Assembly (NCBI GenBank): GCA_003584705.1
Contig: AP018536.1
Span: forward strand, 1,178,001-1,242,000
Source of the DNA: Lachnospiraceae bacterium GAM79
Lineage (GTDB): Bacteria > Bacillota > Clostridia > Lachnospirales > Lachnospiraceae
Length of the DNA: 64,000 bases
Reading direction: 5' to 3'
Under the pieces are notes generated by a model. It was not told the DNA's origin. It did not search any database and was given only the letters and a program-made list of their open reading frames with translations. Below are positions 7,079 through 16,878 of this stretch, one piece after another. The first letter of the stretch is position 1. The number at the start of each line of letters is the position of its first letter. A program made the position numbers and the translations under genes.

Positions 7079-9364
7079 CTATGCTTTTTTGCTGCCACTT
7101 AAATAATAGCGTTCCTGTGCCACGGTCTCGGGAACCGGAATATTACCGTTTTGCAGCTTTCGGGTCAGAACATCCAGATGATGTAAGCCTTGGGCTATCT
7201 TGATCTTACGGCGATCCAGAAGATCGGCATACAACGGGTTCTGAGCCAGCGTATTGCAAATATCCTCCGGGAACGGGCAGTAGGTGAACATGATCTGACG
7301 GGCTACTTTGTTCAGTCTCGGGGATCCGGCACCTTCGAAGAGCACCCAGATCATATAATCCCTTACGAACATTTCCTTGAAACTGTTCTTGGCACGCTGC
7401 AGGCTGGATTTTACCTTTTCCTTGGCCTCTGTACTCAGATCATGGTTCTTGCGGTAGAACTGGATATAATCGAAATATTCACTGGTCAGGGAACTGATGG
7501 AGACATCGTTCCAGCGGTTACCCTGGACTCTCTTGCACAGCTCCCAACGGAATTCACCGGTCAGGTGGGTGAAGGTCGTCTTCAGATCCTCCAGATGGAA
7601 AATGGAGAAGACCATACGACCGGGGCTGTTACGGCGCTTGCCCTCAATTTCCTGCCACATGACACCGCGGATACCGACGTTGGGCATCAGGATGATGTCC
7701 GGCAGATATTCCAGATGAATTGTCTCCTTACCCATGACATCTATGTGCTCCATATCCAGACTTTCTCTATAGAATGCCGTGTAATCTACCCGGCGGATCT
7801 CCTCGAGAATCTGGGAGACACGGGAAACGGTGACATAGGAGCTTTCCAGATCCTTCAGCACATCATCTGCGCAGAACAGCGGACAGAAAGTAGTGATCCG
7901 TCCGAAGGTGATCTTGTTGACCTGAGGGAACATATTCCGGAGCTCGTAATTGACCTTGGCCATGGGATTGTTCTCCAATGCCTTGAGCTCTGCATCCGTA
8001 ATATTGCCACCGACCTTTTGTTTGTGAATATAATCGGAATAATCCTGGTCAAATTCGTTCCGGCTGGGAGATTTCTTCCCGCGGAAGATGGCCATCAGCC
8101 AGTCATAAAAGGTATAGACACCGATATCGCTGTGATCCGACATGGCTTCTGCCATGCGGTACAGGGTGACTGCATTTTTCAGACCGGCCAGCTCCTCATC
8201 CACATAACCGAAATACAGAAACATTTTGACCGGCATGGGAATGTTCGGCTGTTCCAGCGTCTGGGTGAACAGGAGGGAGTAGAGCAGATAAAATTCTTCG
8301 GTCAGCTGTCTGCGTAAAAGAGCGACATCCTGATCCTGGGAAGCCCGGTCGGACAGCAGCTTGTAAGCGTGGACATGCTGACGGAAGCTGGTCACGGTAT
8401 CCAGATCCGAACCGGCGTAATCCAGAATAGTGTTCAGCGATCCGGCAAGCTTGCCAAGGATCTCGGAATCTCCGGAAGAACCTGCCTCAGCGGAATCCTT
8501 GGATTCCATGAGATTCAGGCTGCTCTGGAAGGTCTGGGATCTGGAGGCAAACAGTTCCTGATCGATGAAGGACAGATCGCCGGCCTTAGAAAGCATACGA
8601 TGAATGCGGTCGTAGACCGCCTTGCTGTCTTCATTATCCTGTCCCAGTTTATAGAACAAAGAAGTATAAAAATCAAAAAGATCGTTGCCGGATTCCCGGA
8701 AATAGAAGGAACCGACCTGCTGCAGATAGTGGAACTGTTCCTCCAGGCTCTGGTAAGTACGGCGGAAGTCCAGACTTCCCTTACGCAGCATACCAATGGA
8801 CAGATCCGACTCCTGTACCAGGATCCGGTAATTGTCCGAAGCCAGGATCCTGCTTAAGCCCATGTAATAGCCGTTCAGCCAGATGTCCGGTGAATCATCC
8901 CCAAGAAAAGCATTCAGCTCATCGAAATGTTCCAGGGATCTCGCTTGCAGACGGTAACGGCTACACAGTGTATTGTAGGTGGCAATATCATCTGTCAGAG
9001 TACGATACAGCTCACTGCAGTTCAATTCCGAAATGGAACTGCGGTTCAGCAGAATATTGATCTGACGGAAACAGGACAGACAGAACAGACGTGCTACGTC
9101 CGGGTGCTTCTGTAGAATATCATTCAGGGAATCCAGACTGGTCAGGGGATACGTCAGGATCGTTGTATCCTCCAACGTGGTATAGCCCAGCAGATGGATT
9201 TCGGAGCAGATCTCACAGATACTGATCACGTCTCCCTTTCCCAGAGTATAAGAGCCGCCGGGATATGATACATCTACTTTACCGTTGGTAATCAGATGCA
9301 ATGCAGTCATGGGCTGCCCATAGCTATATATAGTTTTCCCCTTCTCCAATACGATTCCAGCCAT
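7079..9364 (-). CDS. Large protein with CRP-like cyclic-nucleotide-binding N-terminal domain, function unknown
   Basis: The protein has 761 residues. The first 110 or so read like a cNMP-binding beta-roll (VLEKGKTIYSYGQ, LHLITNGKVDVSYPGG, LGKGDVISICE), but no CRP-type helix-turn-helix follows. The remaining 650 residues are mainly helical and soluble, without a recognised domain, signal peptide or membrane span. The canonical RxA cyclic-nucleotide motif is not evident, so the ligand is unknown. The start at 9364 is preferred over 9385 because GAGG lies 7 bases upstream. It is single and convergent to flavodoxin. Confidence 0.7.
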   Translation of the reverse strand: MAGIVLEKGKTIYSYGQPMTALHLITNGKVDVSYPGGSYTLGKGDVISICEICSEIHLLGYTTLEDTTILTYPLTSLDSLNDILQKHPDVARLFCLSCFRQINILLNRSSISELNCSELYRTLTDDIATYNTLCSRYRLQARSLEHFDELNAFLGDDSPDIWLNGYYMGLSRILASDNYRILVQESDLSIGMLRKGSLDFRRTYQSLEEQFHYLQQVGSFYFRESGNDLFDFYTSLFYKLGQDNEDSKAVYDRIHRMLSKAGDLSFIDQELFASRSQTFQSSLNLMESKDSAEAGSSGDSEILGKLAGSLNTILDYAGSDLDTVTSFRQHVHAYKLLSDRASQDQDVALLRRQLTEEFYLLYSLLFTQTLEQPNIPMPVKMFLYFGYVDEELAGLKNAVTLYRMAEAMSDHSDIGVYTFYDWLMAIFRGKKSPSRNEFDQDYSDYIHKQKVGGNITDAELKALENNPMAKVNYELRNMFPQVNKITFGRITTFCPLFCADDVLKDLESSYVTVSRVSQILEEIRRVDYTAFYRESLDMEHIDVMGKETIHLEYLPDIILMPNVGIRGVMWQEIEGKRRNSPGRMVFSIFHLEDLKTTFTHLTGEFRWELCKRVQGNRWNDVSISSLTSEYFDYIQFYRKNHDLSTEAKEKVKSSLQRAKNSFKEMFVRDYMIWVLFEGAGSPRLNKVARQIMFTYCPFPEDICNTLAQNPLYADLLDRRKIKIAQGLHHLDVLTRKLQNGNIPVPETVAQERYYLSGSKKA

Positions 9365-9529
9365 TCCAATACCTCGTCTTATCATACAAATATTTAATAC
9401 ACATTATACACCATAATACCAACAATTTTCTACTGTACTTTTGATAGAAATGTGATAAAATAAAACTACATATGTGTCACTTTTACATTGACAGACGAAA
9501 AAAGCGATGTTTTCGGTAGAAAACGGTAC

Positions 9530-10024
9530 ATGGAAAGGTATATTGGGGTTATGGAACAGAGCAGTGAATACAGAGAGCAGTTGCTGGAATCATATAAGCA
9601 GGCAGTGAGGCCGTTACTTCCCTACCTGCCCTGGCTGGAGCAGAGCGCCGGCAAGAGAGCCAGCTCTATCTACAGCGGACAGGATATCGGAGTGAATTCC
9701 GTGTCTTTTCCGGTATATGACGGGACTCTCCTGAATTTCGTCAGGGAAGCGACGAAAAGTCCCCTGATGGATCGCAACTATGCCTATGTATACACAAGAC
9801 ACCGGATCCGCACTCATCAGGAGGAGCGGGATATTATTCAGAAAGCAGGATGGAAGGAATGGGATATCCTCAGAGGAATCCTGTCAAAATATGTCTTAGG
9901 CGGCAGAACAAAGGGAAATCTGTGGAGCGAGGCGGTATCGGAGCGGATCTTTTATCTGGTACTGAAACAGATGCAGGAGATCATTGAATTCTGGGATAAG
10001 ACACCGGCGAACGGAAAGCTTTGA
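9530..10024 (+). CDS. Conserved hypothetical protein, possibly DUF6508-like
   Basis: This is a 164-residue soluble protein from the ATG at 9530. A TTG at 9488 would add 14 residues and an ATG at 9551 would remove seven; none has a strong ribosome site. The C-terminal part contains DILRGILSKYVLGGRTKG and an aromatic segment EIIEFWDK. The pattern resembles uncharacterised clostridial proteins, and the DUF6508 link is from memory and tentative. It ends 23 bases before the TetR start and may be co-transcribed with it. Confidence 0.55.
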   Translation: MERYIGVMEQSSEYREQLLESYKQAVRPLLPYLPWLEQSAGKRASSIYSGQDIGVNSVSFPVYDGTLLNFVREATKSPLMDRNYAYVYTRHRIRTHQEERDIIQKAGWKEWDILRGILSKYVLGGRTKGNLWSEAVSERIFYLVLKQMQEIIEFWDKTPANGKL

Positions 10025-10047
10025 GTGGGGAAAGGCAGGATAGATCC

Positions 10048-10632
10048 ATGGGAGAAAAATCAGTACAGAAAAAGCGATATATCGTAGAGAAAGCCAGAGA
10101 AGTATTTGTGGAGAAGGGCTTCAAAAAAGTAACGATGAAGGATATTGTAGAGGCCTGCGACATCAGCCGTGGCGGACTCTATTTATATTTTGAGAATACC
10201 AGTCAGATCTTCATGGAAGTGTTGCGCATGGAGAGTGAGGAGGCGGATGACGTATTTTCCGACAGTATTACGGAGGATGCTACCGCAGCGGATATCCTGC
10301 TTCTGTTTTTAAAGGAGCAGAAGAAAGAGCTTCTGCGCAAGAAGAATACACTGACGCAGGCTACCTATGAATTCTATTTTGAAAACGAACTGCCCAAGAG
10401 AGACAATATTTTAAAAAAGCAGTTTGATTCCGCAGTGAAGATCATTGAAAAACTGATCGAGGCAGGTGTGGATAACGGAGAGTTTATCTGCGAGGACTGT
10501 GAGGGAACTGCGAGAAATATTATGTTTGTGCTGGAAGGACTGAAGATTTCGGCCCAGACCATCGGCGTGACGGCGGAAGCGGTGGATCGTGAGATCCTGT
10601 ATCTGTTGCGCGGATTGGGTGTAGAAGATTAA
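10048..10632 (+). CDS. TetR/AcrR family transcriptional regulator
   Basis: This 194-residue protein has a typical TetR N-terminal helix-turn-helix (AREVFVEKGFKKVTMKDI, then SRGGLYLYFENTSQIF). The ligand-binding helical domain is divergent, so the effector is unknown. The ATG at 10048 is chosen because AGGA lies 8 bases upstream; the frame could extend to a TTG at 10021 overlapping the previous gene. Its target may be the tandem peptidase-like pair downstream, but no operator was identified. Confidence 0.88.
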   Translation: MGEKSVQKKRYIVEKAREVFVEKGFKKVTMKDIVEACDISRGGLYLYFENTSQIFMEVLRMESEEADDVFSDSITEDATAADILLLFLKEQKKELLRKKNTLTQATYEFYFENELPKRDNILKKQFDSAVKIIEKLIEAGVDNGEFICEDCEGTARNIMFVLEGLKISAQTIGVTAEAVDREILYLLRGLGVED

Positions 10633-10649
10633 TATGACAACGGGTGATG

Positions 10650-10682
10650 ATGCTTCAGGGAAAGTTTCCTGAAGCATTTTCT
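10650..10682 (+). terminator. Intrinsic terminator after the TetR gene
   Basis: ATGCTTCAGG and CCTGAAGCAT form a perfect 10 bp stem followed by TTTTCTG. Confidence 0.85.
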
Positions 10683-10726
10683 GTGTAGAAAAGCTGCAAA
10701 GAGATAAAGAGAGGGAAAAGGTAAGT

Positions 10727-11656
10727 ATGACAGAAACGATCATCAGCATGGAACTTCCGGCGGGAGGACATCTGGCAATCCGCAGGAACCGGATCCGTCC
10801 GGAGGGAGAAGAACGGAATTTATCCAGAATCAGTCTGGTGTCCGGCATCCACGGGGATGAACTGGAGGGACAGTACATCTGTTATGAGACGGCGCGAAGA
10901 GTAAAAGAGCATCCGGAGTATTTGAAAGGAATCGTAGATATCTATCCGGCATTGAATCCGCTGGGAATCGACATGGCCAGCCGGACGGTGCCGAGACTGG
11001 ATATGGATATGAACCGTATGTTTCCGGGAGACGCATCGGGGGATATGATGGAGCGGATCACGGCAACTGTGGTGGATTCCCTGATCGGATCCGATATTTG
11101 TATCGATCTGCACGCCAGTGATATTTTTGTGCGTGAGATCCCACAGGTACGACTCAGTGAAGATTTTGCGGAGGCACTGCTTCCCTATGCGAAAATGACC
11201 AATGCCGACATGATCTGGATGAATGCCACTGCCACGGTGCATGAATCGACGCTGGCCCATTCCATGAATCTGCTGGGAGTTCCCACACTGGTGCTGGAGA
11301 TGGGACAGGGGCATGACATCCACAGATCCTTCGGTAATCAGATCGTGGACGGTATTTTCCACATCATGAGTGAAATGGGGATCTGGACAGGCCCGGAGCC
11401 AAAGGTGCAGGAGCCTGCGATATCCAGTGACGGTGAGGTGGAGTTTATCCGCAGCAAGTCAGACGGTGTGTTCCTGCCACTGATCGAGCACAACCACTAT
11501 GTGAAAAAAGGAGATCTGATCGGGAAAGTGGTGGATCCATTTGAAGGGACGGTGAAGCAGCAGATCCGTACCGCAAAAGGCGGGCTGTTGTTTACCCTGA
11601 GAGCTTATCCGGTGGTCTATGAAGGAGATCTGCTGGCGCGGATCCTGACGGAGTGA
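10727..11656 (+). CDS. Succinylglutamate desuccinylase/aspartoacylase family (M14-like) metalloenzyme
   Basis: The protein has 309 residues. The zinc motif HGDE (in SGIHGDELEG), the NRMFPG substrate motif, the second zinc site DLHAS and the catalytic Glu in VLEMGQG are all present, so this copy looks active. The C-terminal 90 residues form a beta-rich, barrel-sandwich-like segment (FLPLIEHNHYVKKGDLIG). The family hydrolyses N-acyl amino acids or short amides; the substrate is unknown. GAGGGAAAAGG precedes the ATG. A paralogue starts eight bases downstream. Confidence 0.85.
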   Translation: MTETIISMELPAGGHLAIRRNRIRPEGEERNLSRISLVSGIHGDELEGQYICYETARRVKEHPEYLKGIVDIYPALNPLGIDMASRTVPRLDMDMNRMFPGDASGDMMERITATVVDSLIGSDICIDLHASDIFVREIPQVRLSEDFAEALLPYAKMTNADMIWMNATATVHESTLAHSMNLLGVPTLVLEMGQGHDIHRSFGNQIVDGIFHIMSEMGIWTGPEPKVQEPAISSDGEVEFIRSKSDGVFLPLIEHNHYVKKGDLIGKVVDPFEGTVKQQIRTAKGGLLFTLRAYPVVYEGDLLARILTE

Positions 11657-11663
11657 AAAGATT

Positions 11664-12599
11664 ATGTTTGAGAGAGATATTTATACCATACATTCGACCT
11701 ACAGAGAAGATATGCGCATCAAGGGCTTTCAGTTCGGCAAGGGCGAGAAGTCTGCCTGCATCGTGGGCGCAGCCAGAGGTAATGAGATCCAGCAGATGTA
11801 TATCTGTTCCCAACTGGTGAAGACACTGCGGGAACTGGAAAACAACGGCTGTATCAGTGCCGGCAAACAGATTCTGGTGATTCCTACCATCAATGCCTAT
11901 TCCGTGAATATCAGCCGCCGCTTTTTCGGTGTCAAGGAAGCGGATATCAATCGGAGTTTTCCGGGAAATGATTACGGGGAGCCGGCGGACCGTCTGACCA
12001 ATGCGTTGCTTACGGAGATCCGGGATTACGTTTATGGGATCCAGTTTACGTCCTTTTACAGACCGGGAGAATTCGTGCCCCATGTGCGTATGATGGAGAC
12101 AGGCTATCAGAATACGTCGTTGGCGAATCTGTTCGGACTTCCTTATGTGGTGGTGCGCAAGCCGGTACCCATCGATACCAAGACACTGAATTATAACTGG
12201 CAGGATGAGATGACGGCCGCCTTTTCGGTATACACGAATCAGAATACCCAGATCGATGAGGTGAGTGCAAGACAGGCGGTGGCAGCGGTCTTACGTTTCC
12301 TGAAACGTATGGGGCTGATCCGGTACGAGAGTCATTCCGGCTATATCAGTCATGTTATATATGAAAAGGATCTGAGTGATGTACCTGCGAACCGGGCGGG
12401 AATTTTCCGGGGAAAAGTACATGCGGGAGACGATGTGCGCTATGGAAATGAGATGGCAGAAATTATAGACCCTTACGATGGAACGGTGAGGGAGAAGATT
12501 CTGGCCCCCACGGACGGCATCGTATTTTTCGCCCACACGGAGGCCCTGATCTGCGAGAAGGACATCGCTTACCGGCTGATCCACAGACTGCATGAATGA
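11664..12599 (+). CDS. Catalytically degenerate M14/aspartoacylase-like paralogue
   Basis: This 311-residue protein is collinear with the upstream gene. It keeps INRSFPG and the C-terminal barrel (AGIFRGKVHAGDDV). The zinc motif HGDE has become RGNE, the DLHAS region reads IQFTSF, and the catalytic Glu of VLE is replaced by Arg (VVVRKP). Two of three zinc ligands and the general base therefore seem lost, suggesting a pseudoenzyme, perhaps a regulatory partner of the first protein. The eight-base gap with GGAGTGA as ribosome site implies co-translation. A radically different active site cannot be excluded. Confidence 0.75.
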   Translation: MFERDIYTIHSTYREDMRIKGFQFGKGEKSACIVGAARGNEIQQMYICSQLVKTLRELENNGCISAGKQILVIPTINAYSVNISRRFFGVKEADINRSFPGNDYGEPADRLTNALLTEIRDYVYGIQFTSFYRPGEFVPHVRMMETGYQNTSLANLFGLPYVVVRKPVPIDTKTLNYNWQDEMTAAFSVYTNQNTQIDEVSARQAVAAVLRFLKRMGLIRYESHSGYISHVIYEKDLSDVPANRAGIFRGKVHAGDDVRYGNEMAEIIDPYDGTVREKILAPTDGIVFFAHTEALICEKDIAYRLIHRLHE

Positions 12600-12681
12600 C
12601 GAACCGTTCAAAAAGGCAGGTAAAATCTATCTAAATTTGTTGTTTTCTGCTATTGTGGGAAAATATAGTATGTTGTATGAT

Positions 12682-12828
12682 ACTATTCAGAACCATGTAA
12701 ATATAATCATATGTACGTCAAAGGCTCGCATTGTAAGGGCATCTGATGATATTTATATGGTGAGATAACCACATGAGCAAAAAGTAAGCATCGCAAGATG
12801 TGGTTTTGCGAATGGGGTTCTGAATAGT
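12682..12828 (-). repeat. Full-length 147 bp palindromic intergenic repeat, inverted orientation
   Basis: The ends are ACTATTCAGAACC and GGTTCTGAATAGT, a perfect 13 bp inverted repeat. Read on the minus strand it has the same order as the copy at 1503-1649: CCATTCGCAAAACC, a small hairpin, TTTTTGCTCATG, then an ATGCGAGCC core. It ends 20 bases before the purL ribosome site and could act as an RNA element on a purL leader. Confidence 0.75.
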
Positions 12829-12859
12829 GTCGCATAGTATAAAATTTCGGAGGAGAGAC

Positions 12860-15800
12860 ATGAGCAACGTAAGACGTATCTATGTAGAGAAAAAGGAACC
12901 TTATGCCGTCAAGGCAAAAGAGCTGCACGACGAACTGAAAAATTATCTGGGTATCGATGTGGCAAAGGTTCGTGAGTTTATCCGCTATGATGTGGAGAAT
13001 ATTTCGGATGAGGTGTTTGCAAGAGCCTGCAAGACTGTATTTTCCGAGCCTCCCGTAGATGATCTGTATGAAGAGACCATCGAGATTCCTGCGGATGCAA
13101 AAGTATTTTCCGTAGAGTTCCTTCCCGGACAGTTCGATCAGAGAGCGGATTCCGCAGTGCAGTGTGTGAAGTTCTTAAAAGAGGACGAAGAACCTGTGAT
13201 CCGTACCGCTGTGACTTATATGATCGAAGGACAGGTGTCCGACGAAGAATTTTCCAAGATCAAATCTTACTGTATCAACCCTGTAGATTCCAGAGAGACC
13301 GGCATGGAGAAGCCGGATACTCTGATCACGGTGTATGATGATCCCGCTGATGTTGCTGTTTTTGACGGCTTCAGAGATATGGACGAGAGCAGTTTAAAAG
13401 CTCTGTATGAATCTCTGGGACTTGCCATGACCTTCAAAGATTTCCTGCATATCCAGAAATATTTCCATGATGATGAGAAGAGAGATCCTTCTATGACGGA
13501 GATCCGTGTACTGGATACCTATTGGTCCGATCACTGCCGTCACACCACTTTTTCCACCGAGCTGACCGATGTGGAATTCGGTGAGGGTTATTATCGTTCT
13601 CCCTTAGAGACCACTTACCAGAGCTATCTGGATACCAGAGAAGAGATCTTCAAAGGCAGAGAGGACAAGTTCGTCTGCCTGATGGATCTGGCACTGATGG
13701 CCATGAGAAAGCTGAAAAAAGACGGCAAACTGGATGACATGGAAGAATCCGATGAGATCAATGCCTGCTCCGTAGTGGTTCCCGTGGAGATGGATTACGG
13801 TGACCATAGAGAGACTGAGGAGTGGCTGGTATTTTTCAAAAACGAGACCCACAACCATCCTACAGAGATCGAGCCTTTCGGTGGTGCTGCCACCTGTCTG
13901 GGCGGTGCCATCCGTGACCCCCTGTCCGGCCGTGGCTATGTATATCAGGCAATGCGTGTCACCGGTGCTGCGGATCCTACCGTTCCTGTATCCGAGACTT
14001 TGCACGGCAAGCTCTCCCAGAAGAAGCTGGTAAGAGGCGCAGCCAGTGGCTATTCCTCTTATGGTAACCAGATTGGTCTGGCTACCGGCTTTGTAAAAGA
14101 GATCTATCATCCTTCTTATGTGGCAAAGCGTATGGAGATTGGTGCCGTTATGGGCGCAGCTCCCCGCAGGAATGTTATCCGTGAGACCTCTGATCCCGGC
14201 GATATCATCATCCTGTTAGGCGGACGTACTGGACGTGACGGCTGCGGCGGTGCGACCGGATCCTCCAAGGTACATACCGATACTTCCATCGAGACCTGTG
14301 GTGCTGAGGTACAGAAGGGTAATGCACCGACCGAGCGTAAGATCCAGAGACTGTTCCGTCGTGAGGAAGTCAGCCGTCTGATCAAAAAATGTAACGACTT
14401 TGGTGCCGGCGGTGTCTCCGTTGCCATCGGTGAGCTGGCAGACGGTCTGACCGTAGATCTGGACAAGGTACCCAAGAAATATGCCGGACTGGATGGCACG
14501 GAACTGGCAATCTCCGAGTCTCAGGAGCGTATGGCAGTGGTAGTAGATCCTAAGGATGTAGATACTTTTCTGGGCTATGCAAAGGAAGAGAACCTGGAGG
14601 CTGTTCCCGTAGCAGTTGTTACTGAGGAACCCAGACTTGTACTGAACTGGAGAGGCAAGCCCATCGTGGATCTGAAGAGAGCTTTCCTGGATACCAACGG
14701 TGCCCATCAGGAGACCAAAGTAAAAGTAGATATTCCTTCCGAAGAAGAGAATTATTTTGATAAATGGGCTGTTCCCGCTGTAGGTGAGAAACTGGAAGAG
14801 GGCGATGTGAAGGGTGCCTGGGTGGCACTGTTAAATGACCTCAATGTATGTTCCCAGAAGGGTCTGGTAGAGATGTTCGACTCCTCCATTGGTGCCGGCA
14901 GTGTATTGATGCCCTACAGTGGAAAATATCAGCTGACTGAGACCCAGACCATGGTAGCCAAACTGCCTGTACTGGAAGGTAAGACCGATACCGTGACCAT
15001 GATGAGTTACGGCTTCGATCCGTATCTGTCCTCCTGGAGTCCTTACCACGGAGCTGTCTACGCAGTGACAGAGTCCATGGCGAAAATCGTGGCTTCCGGC
15101 GGTGATTTCAGCAAGATCCGCTTTACCTTCCAGGAGTACTTCCGCAGAATGACCAGCGATCCTGAGCGTTGGAGCCAGCCTTTCGCAGCACTGTTAGGCG
15201 CCTACGATGCACAGATCGGGTTCGGGCTGCCCTCCATCGGTGGTAAGGACAGTATGTCCGGTACTTTCAATGATATTGATGTACCTCCCACACTGGTATC
15301 TTTTGCAGTGGACGTGGCAAAATATGGCGATATTATTACTCCGGAACTGAAGACCCCCGGCAATAAGCTGGTACGTTTTTCTATTAATAAAGACGATTTC
15401 GACATTCCGATGTATGAGAATGTGGCAGAATTATATGGCAAGATCCACGAACTGACCGAAAATGGTACGATCGTATCCGCTTATGCTCTGGATTCCAAGG
15501 GTGTGGCAGCAGCTGTAGCAAAGATGGCCTTCGGTAACAAGCTGGGTGTGAAGATCGACGATGAGGTAACCACAGACGACCTGTTTGACAACGGACTGGG
15601 CGATATTCTGGCAGAGATCCCCGCAGACAAGATGGCTGCACTGGAAGAGAAGGAACTGGATTACACCGTGATCGGTACCGTGACCGAGGAGCCTGTATTC
15701 GTATATGGTGATGTGAAGATCACCATGGAAGAGGCACTTGTTTCCTGGACTTCCAAGCTGGAGAAGGTATTCCCCACCAAGGCAGTGAAGGGTACCGAGG

Positions 15801-16657
15801 CAGTGGCAAGCAATGTTTACAAGGCAGACAGTATTTATGTATGTAAGCACAAGATCGCAAAGCCTACCGTATTCATTCCGGTATTCCCCGGAACCAACTG
15901 TGAATACGACAGCACCAAGGCATTTGAACGTGCCGGAGCCCATGTGGAGACAAGAGTGTTCCGTAACATGACCGCAGAGGATATCCGCGAATCCGTAGAG
16001 GAATTCGAGAAGTCCATTGCACAGGCACAGATCATCATGTTCCCCGGCGGCTTTTCCGCAGGTGATGAGCCTGACGGCAGCGCGAAGTTTTTTGCAACAG
16101 CATTCCAGAATGAGAAGCTGAAGGAAGCGGTCATGAAGCTGTTAAATGAGAGAGACGGACTGGCACTGGGTATCTGTAACGGATTTCAGGCTCTGATCAA
16201 GCTGGGACTGGTTCCTTACGGCGAAATCACCGGTCAGAAGGAGGATTCACCTACCCTGACCTTCAATACCATCAACCGTCACATCTCCAAGATGGTATAC
16301 ACCAAGGTTGTATCCAACAAGTCTCCCTGGTTACAGGGCGCTACGCTGGGTGCTACCTACTGTAACCCCGCATCCCATGGTGAGGGTCGTTTCGTAGCAC
16401 CGAAGGAATGGATCGACAAGCTCTTTGCAAACGGACAGGTTGCTACCCAGTACGCTGACCAGAACGGTAATGTATCCATGGATGAGGAGTACAACATCAA
16501 CGGATCTTACTGTGCGATCGAGGGTATCACCTCTCCCGACGGCAGATGCTTCGGTAAGATGGCACATTCCGAGAGAAGAGATACCGCTGTGGCCATGAAC
16601 ATCTATGGCGAGCAGGATATGAAGATCTTTGAATCCGGTGTACAGTACTTTAAGTAA
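12860..16657 (+). CDS. purL: Phosphoribosylformylglycinamidine synthase, single-chain
   Basis: The 1265-residue protein combines the PurS-like, synthase (two ATP-grasp-like AIR-synthase folds) and glutaminase parts in one chain. It makes FGAM from FGAR, glutamine and ATP in purine synthesis. Visible motifs are HNHPTEIEPFGGAATCLGGA in the synthase, and in the C-terminal amidotransferase PGTNCEYD, the nucleophile Cys in LGICNGFQ and SHGEGRF. The start at 12860 follows GGAGGAGA by three to four bases; the frame extends 11 codons into the repeat without a ribosome site. Codon use is more biased than in neighbours, suggesting high expression. Confidence 0.96.
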   Translation: MSNVRRIYVEKKEPYAVKAKELHDELKNYLGIDVAKVREFIRYDVENISDEVFARACKTVFSEPPVDDLYEETIEIPADAKVFSVEFLPGQFDQRADSAVQCVKFLKEDEEPVIRTAVTYMIEGQVSDEEFSKIKSYCINPVDSRETGMEKPDTLITVYDDPADVAVFDGFRDMDESSLKALYESLGLAMTFKDFLHIQKYFHDDEKRDPSMTEIRVLDTYWSDHCRHTTFSTELTDVEFGEGYYRSPLETTYQSYLDTREEIFKGREDKFVCLMDLALMAMRKLKKDGKLDDMEESDEINACSVVVPVEMDYGDHRETEEWLVFFKNETHNHPTEIEPFGGAATCLGGAIRDPLSGRGYVYQAMRVTGAADPTVPVSETLHGKLSQKKLVRGAASGYSSYGNQIGLATGFVKEIYHPSYVAKRMEIGAVMGAAPRRNVIRETSDPGDIIILLGGRTGRDGCGGATGSSKVHTDTSIETCGAEVQKGNAPTERKIQRLFRREEVSRLIKKCNDFGAGGVSVAIGELADGLTVDLDKVPKKYAGLDGTELAISESQERMAVVVDPKDVDTFLGYAKEENLEAVPVAVVTEEPRLVLNWRGKPIVDLKRAFLDTNGAHQETKVKVDIPSEEENYFDKWAVPAVGEKLEEGDVKGAWVALLNDLNVCSQKGLVEMFDSSIGAGSVLMPYSGKYQLTETQTMVAKLPVLEGKTDTVTMMSYGFDPYLSSWSPYHGAVYAVTESMAKIVASGGDFSKIRFTFQEYFRRMTSDPERWSQPFAALLGAYDAQIGFGLPSIGGKDSMSGTFNDIDVPPTLVSFAVDVAKYGDIITPELKTPGNKLVRFSINKDDFDIPMYENVAELYGKIHELTENGTIVSAYALDSKGVAAAVAKMAFGNKLGVKIDDEVTTDDLFDNGLGDILAEIPADKMAALEEKELDYTVIGTVTEEPVFVYGDVKITMEEALVSWTSKLEKVFPTKAVKGTEAVASNVYKADSIYVCKHKIAKPTVFIPVFPGTNCEYDSTKAFERAGAHVETRVFRNMTAEDIRESVEEFEKSIAQAQIIMFPGGFSAGDEPDGSAKFFATAFQNEKLKEAVMKLLNERDGLALGICNGFQALIKLGLVPYGEITGQKEDSPTLTFNTINRHISKMVYTKVVSNKSPWLQGATLGATYCNPASHGEGRFVAPKEWIDKLFANGQVATQYADQNGNVSMDEEYNINGSYCAIEGITSPDGRCFGKMAHSERRDTAVAMNIYGEQDMKIFESGVQYFK

Positions 16658-16675
16658 ATTGAAATTTAGCGAAAT

Positions 16676-16861
16676 ATCCCCGTAGCCCTTGGCAGGGTAT
16701 AAGAAACGCGGCACGCTCGTACTTTAGTACGATGTGCTCCTGTCGCAGAGCGTAGCGGTACATAAGCGGTCACAGTACGACCGCAATGCGTCCCTTGGGA
16801 CGCTATGGTACCGACGTCTGCTTACGGCACTGCTTATTCTTATACCCAGCCGGGGCTACTG
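16676..16861. repeat. Large imperfect palindrome A
   Basis: GTAGCCC and GGGTATAAGAA in the left arm (16683-16704) match the reverse complement of the right arm (16836-16858) with about three differences. The interior holds further inverted repeats, including TCGTAC-TTTA-GTACGA (16718-16733) and GCGTCCCTTGGGACGC. A transcript would fold into a branched structure about 185 bases long. No coding potential is seen. Confidence 0.65.
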
Positions 16862-16878
16862 GTTTTTTGAAAGCTTTC

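Noticed and set aside
7190..8317. 375-codon plus-strand open frame
   Set aside because: Complete overlap with the minus-strand CRP-like-domain gene, which has the better codon pattern and ribosome site; a shadow frame.
8369..8857. 162-codon plus-strand open frame
   Set aside because: Another antisense shadow of the same gene with no start signals.
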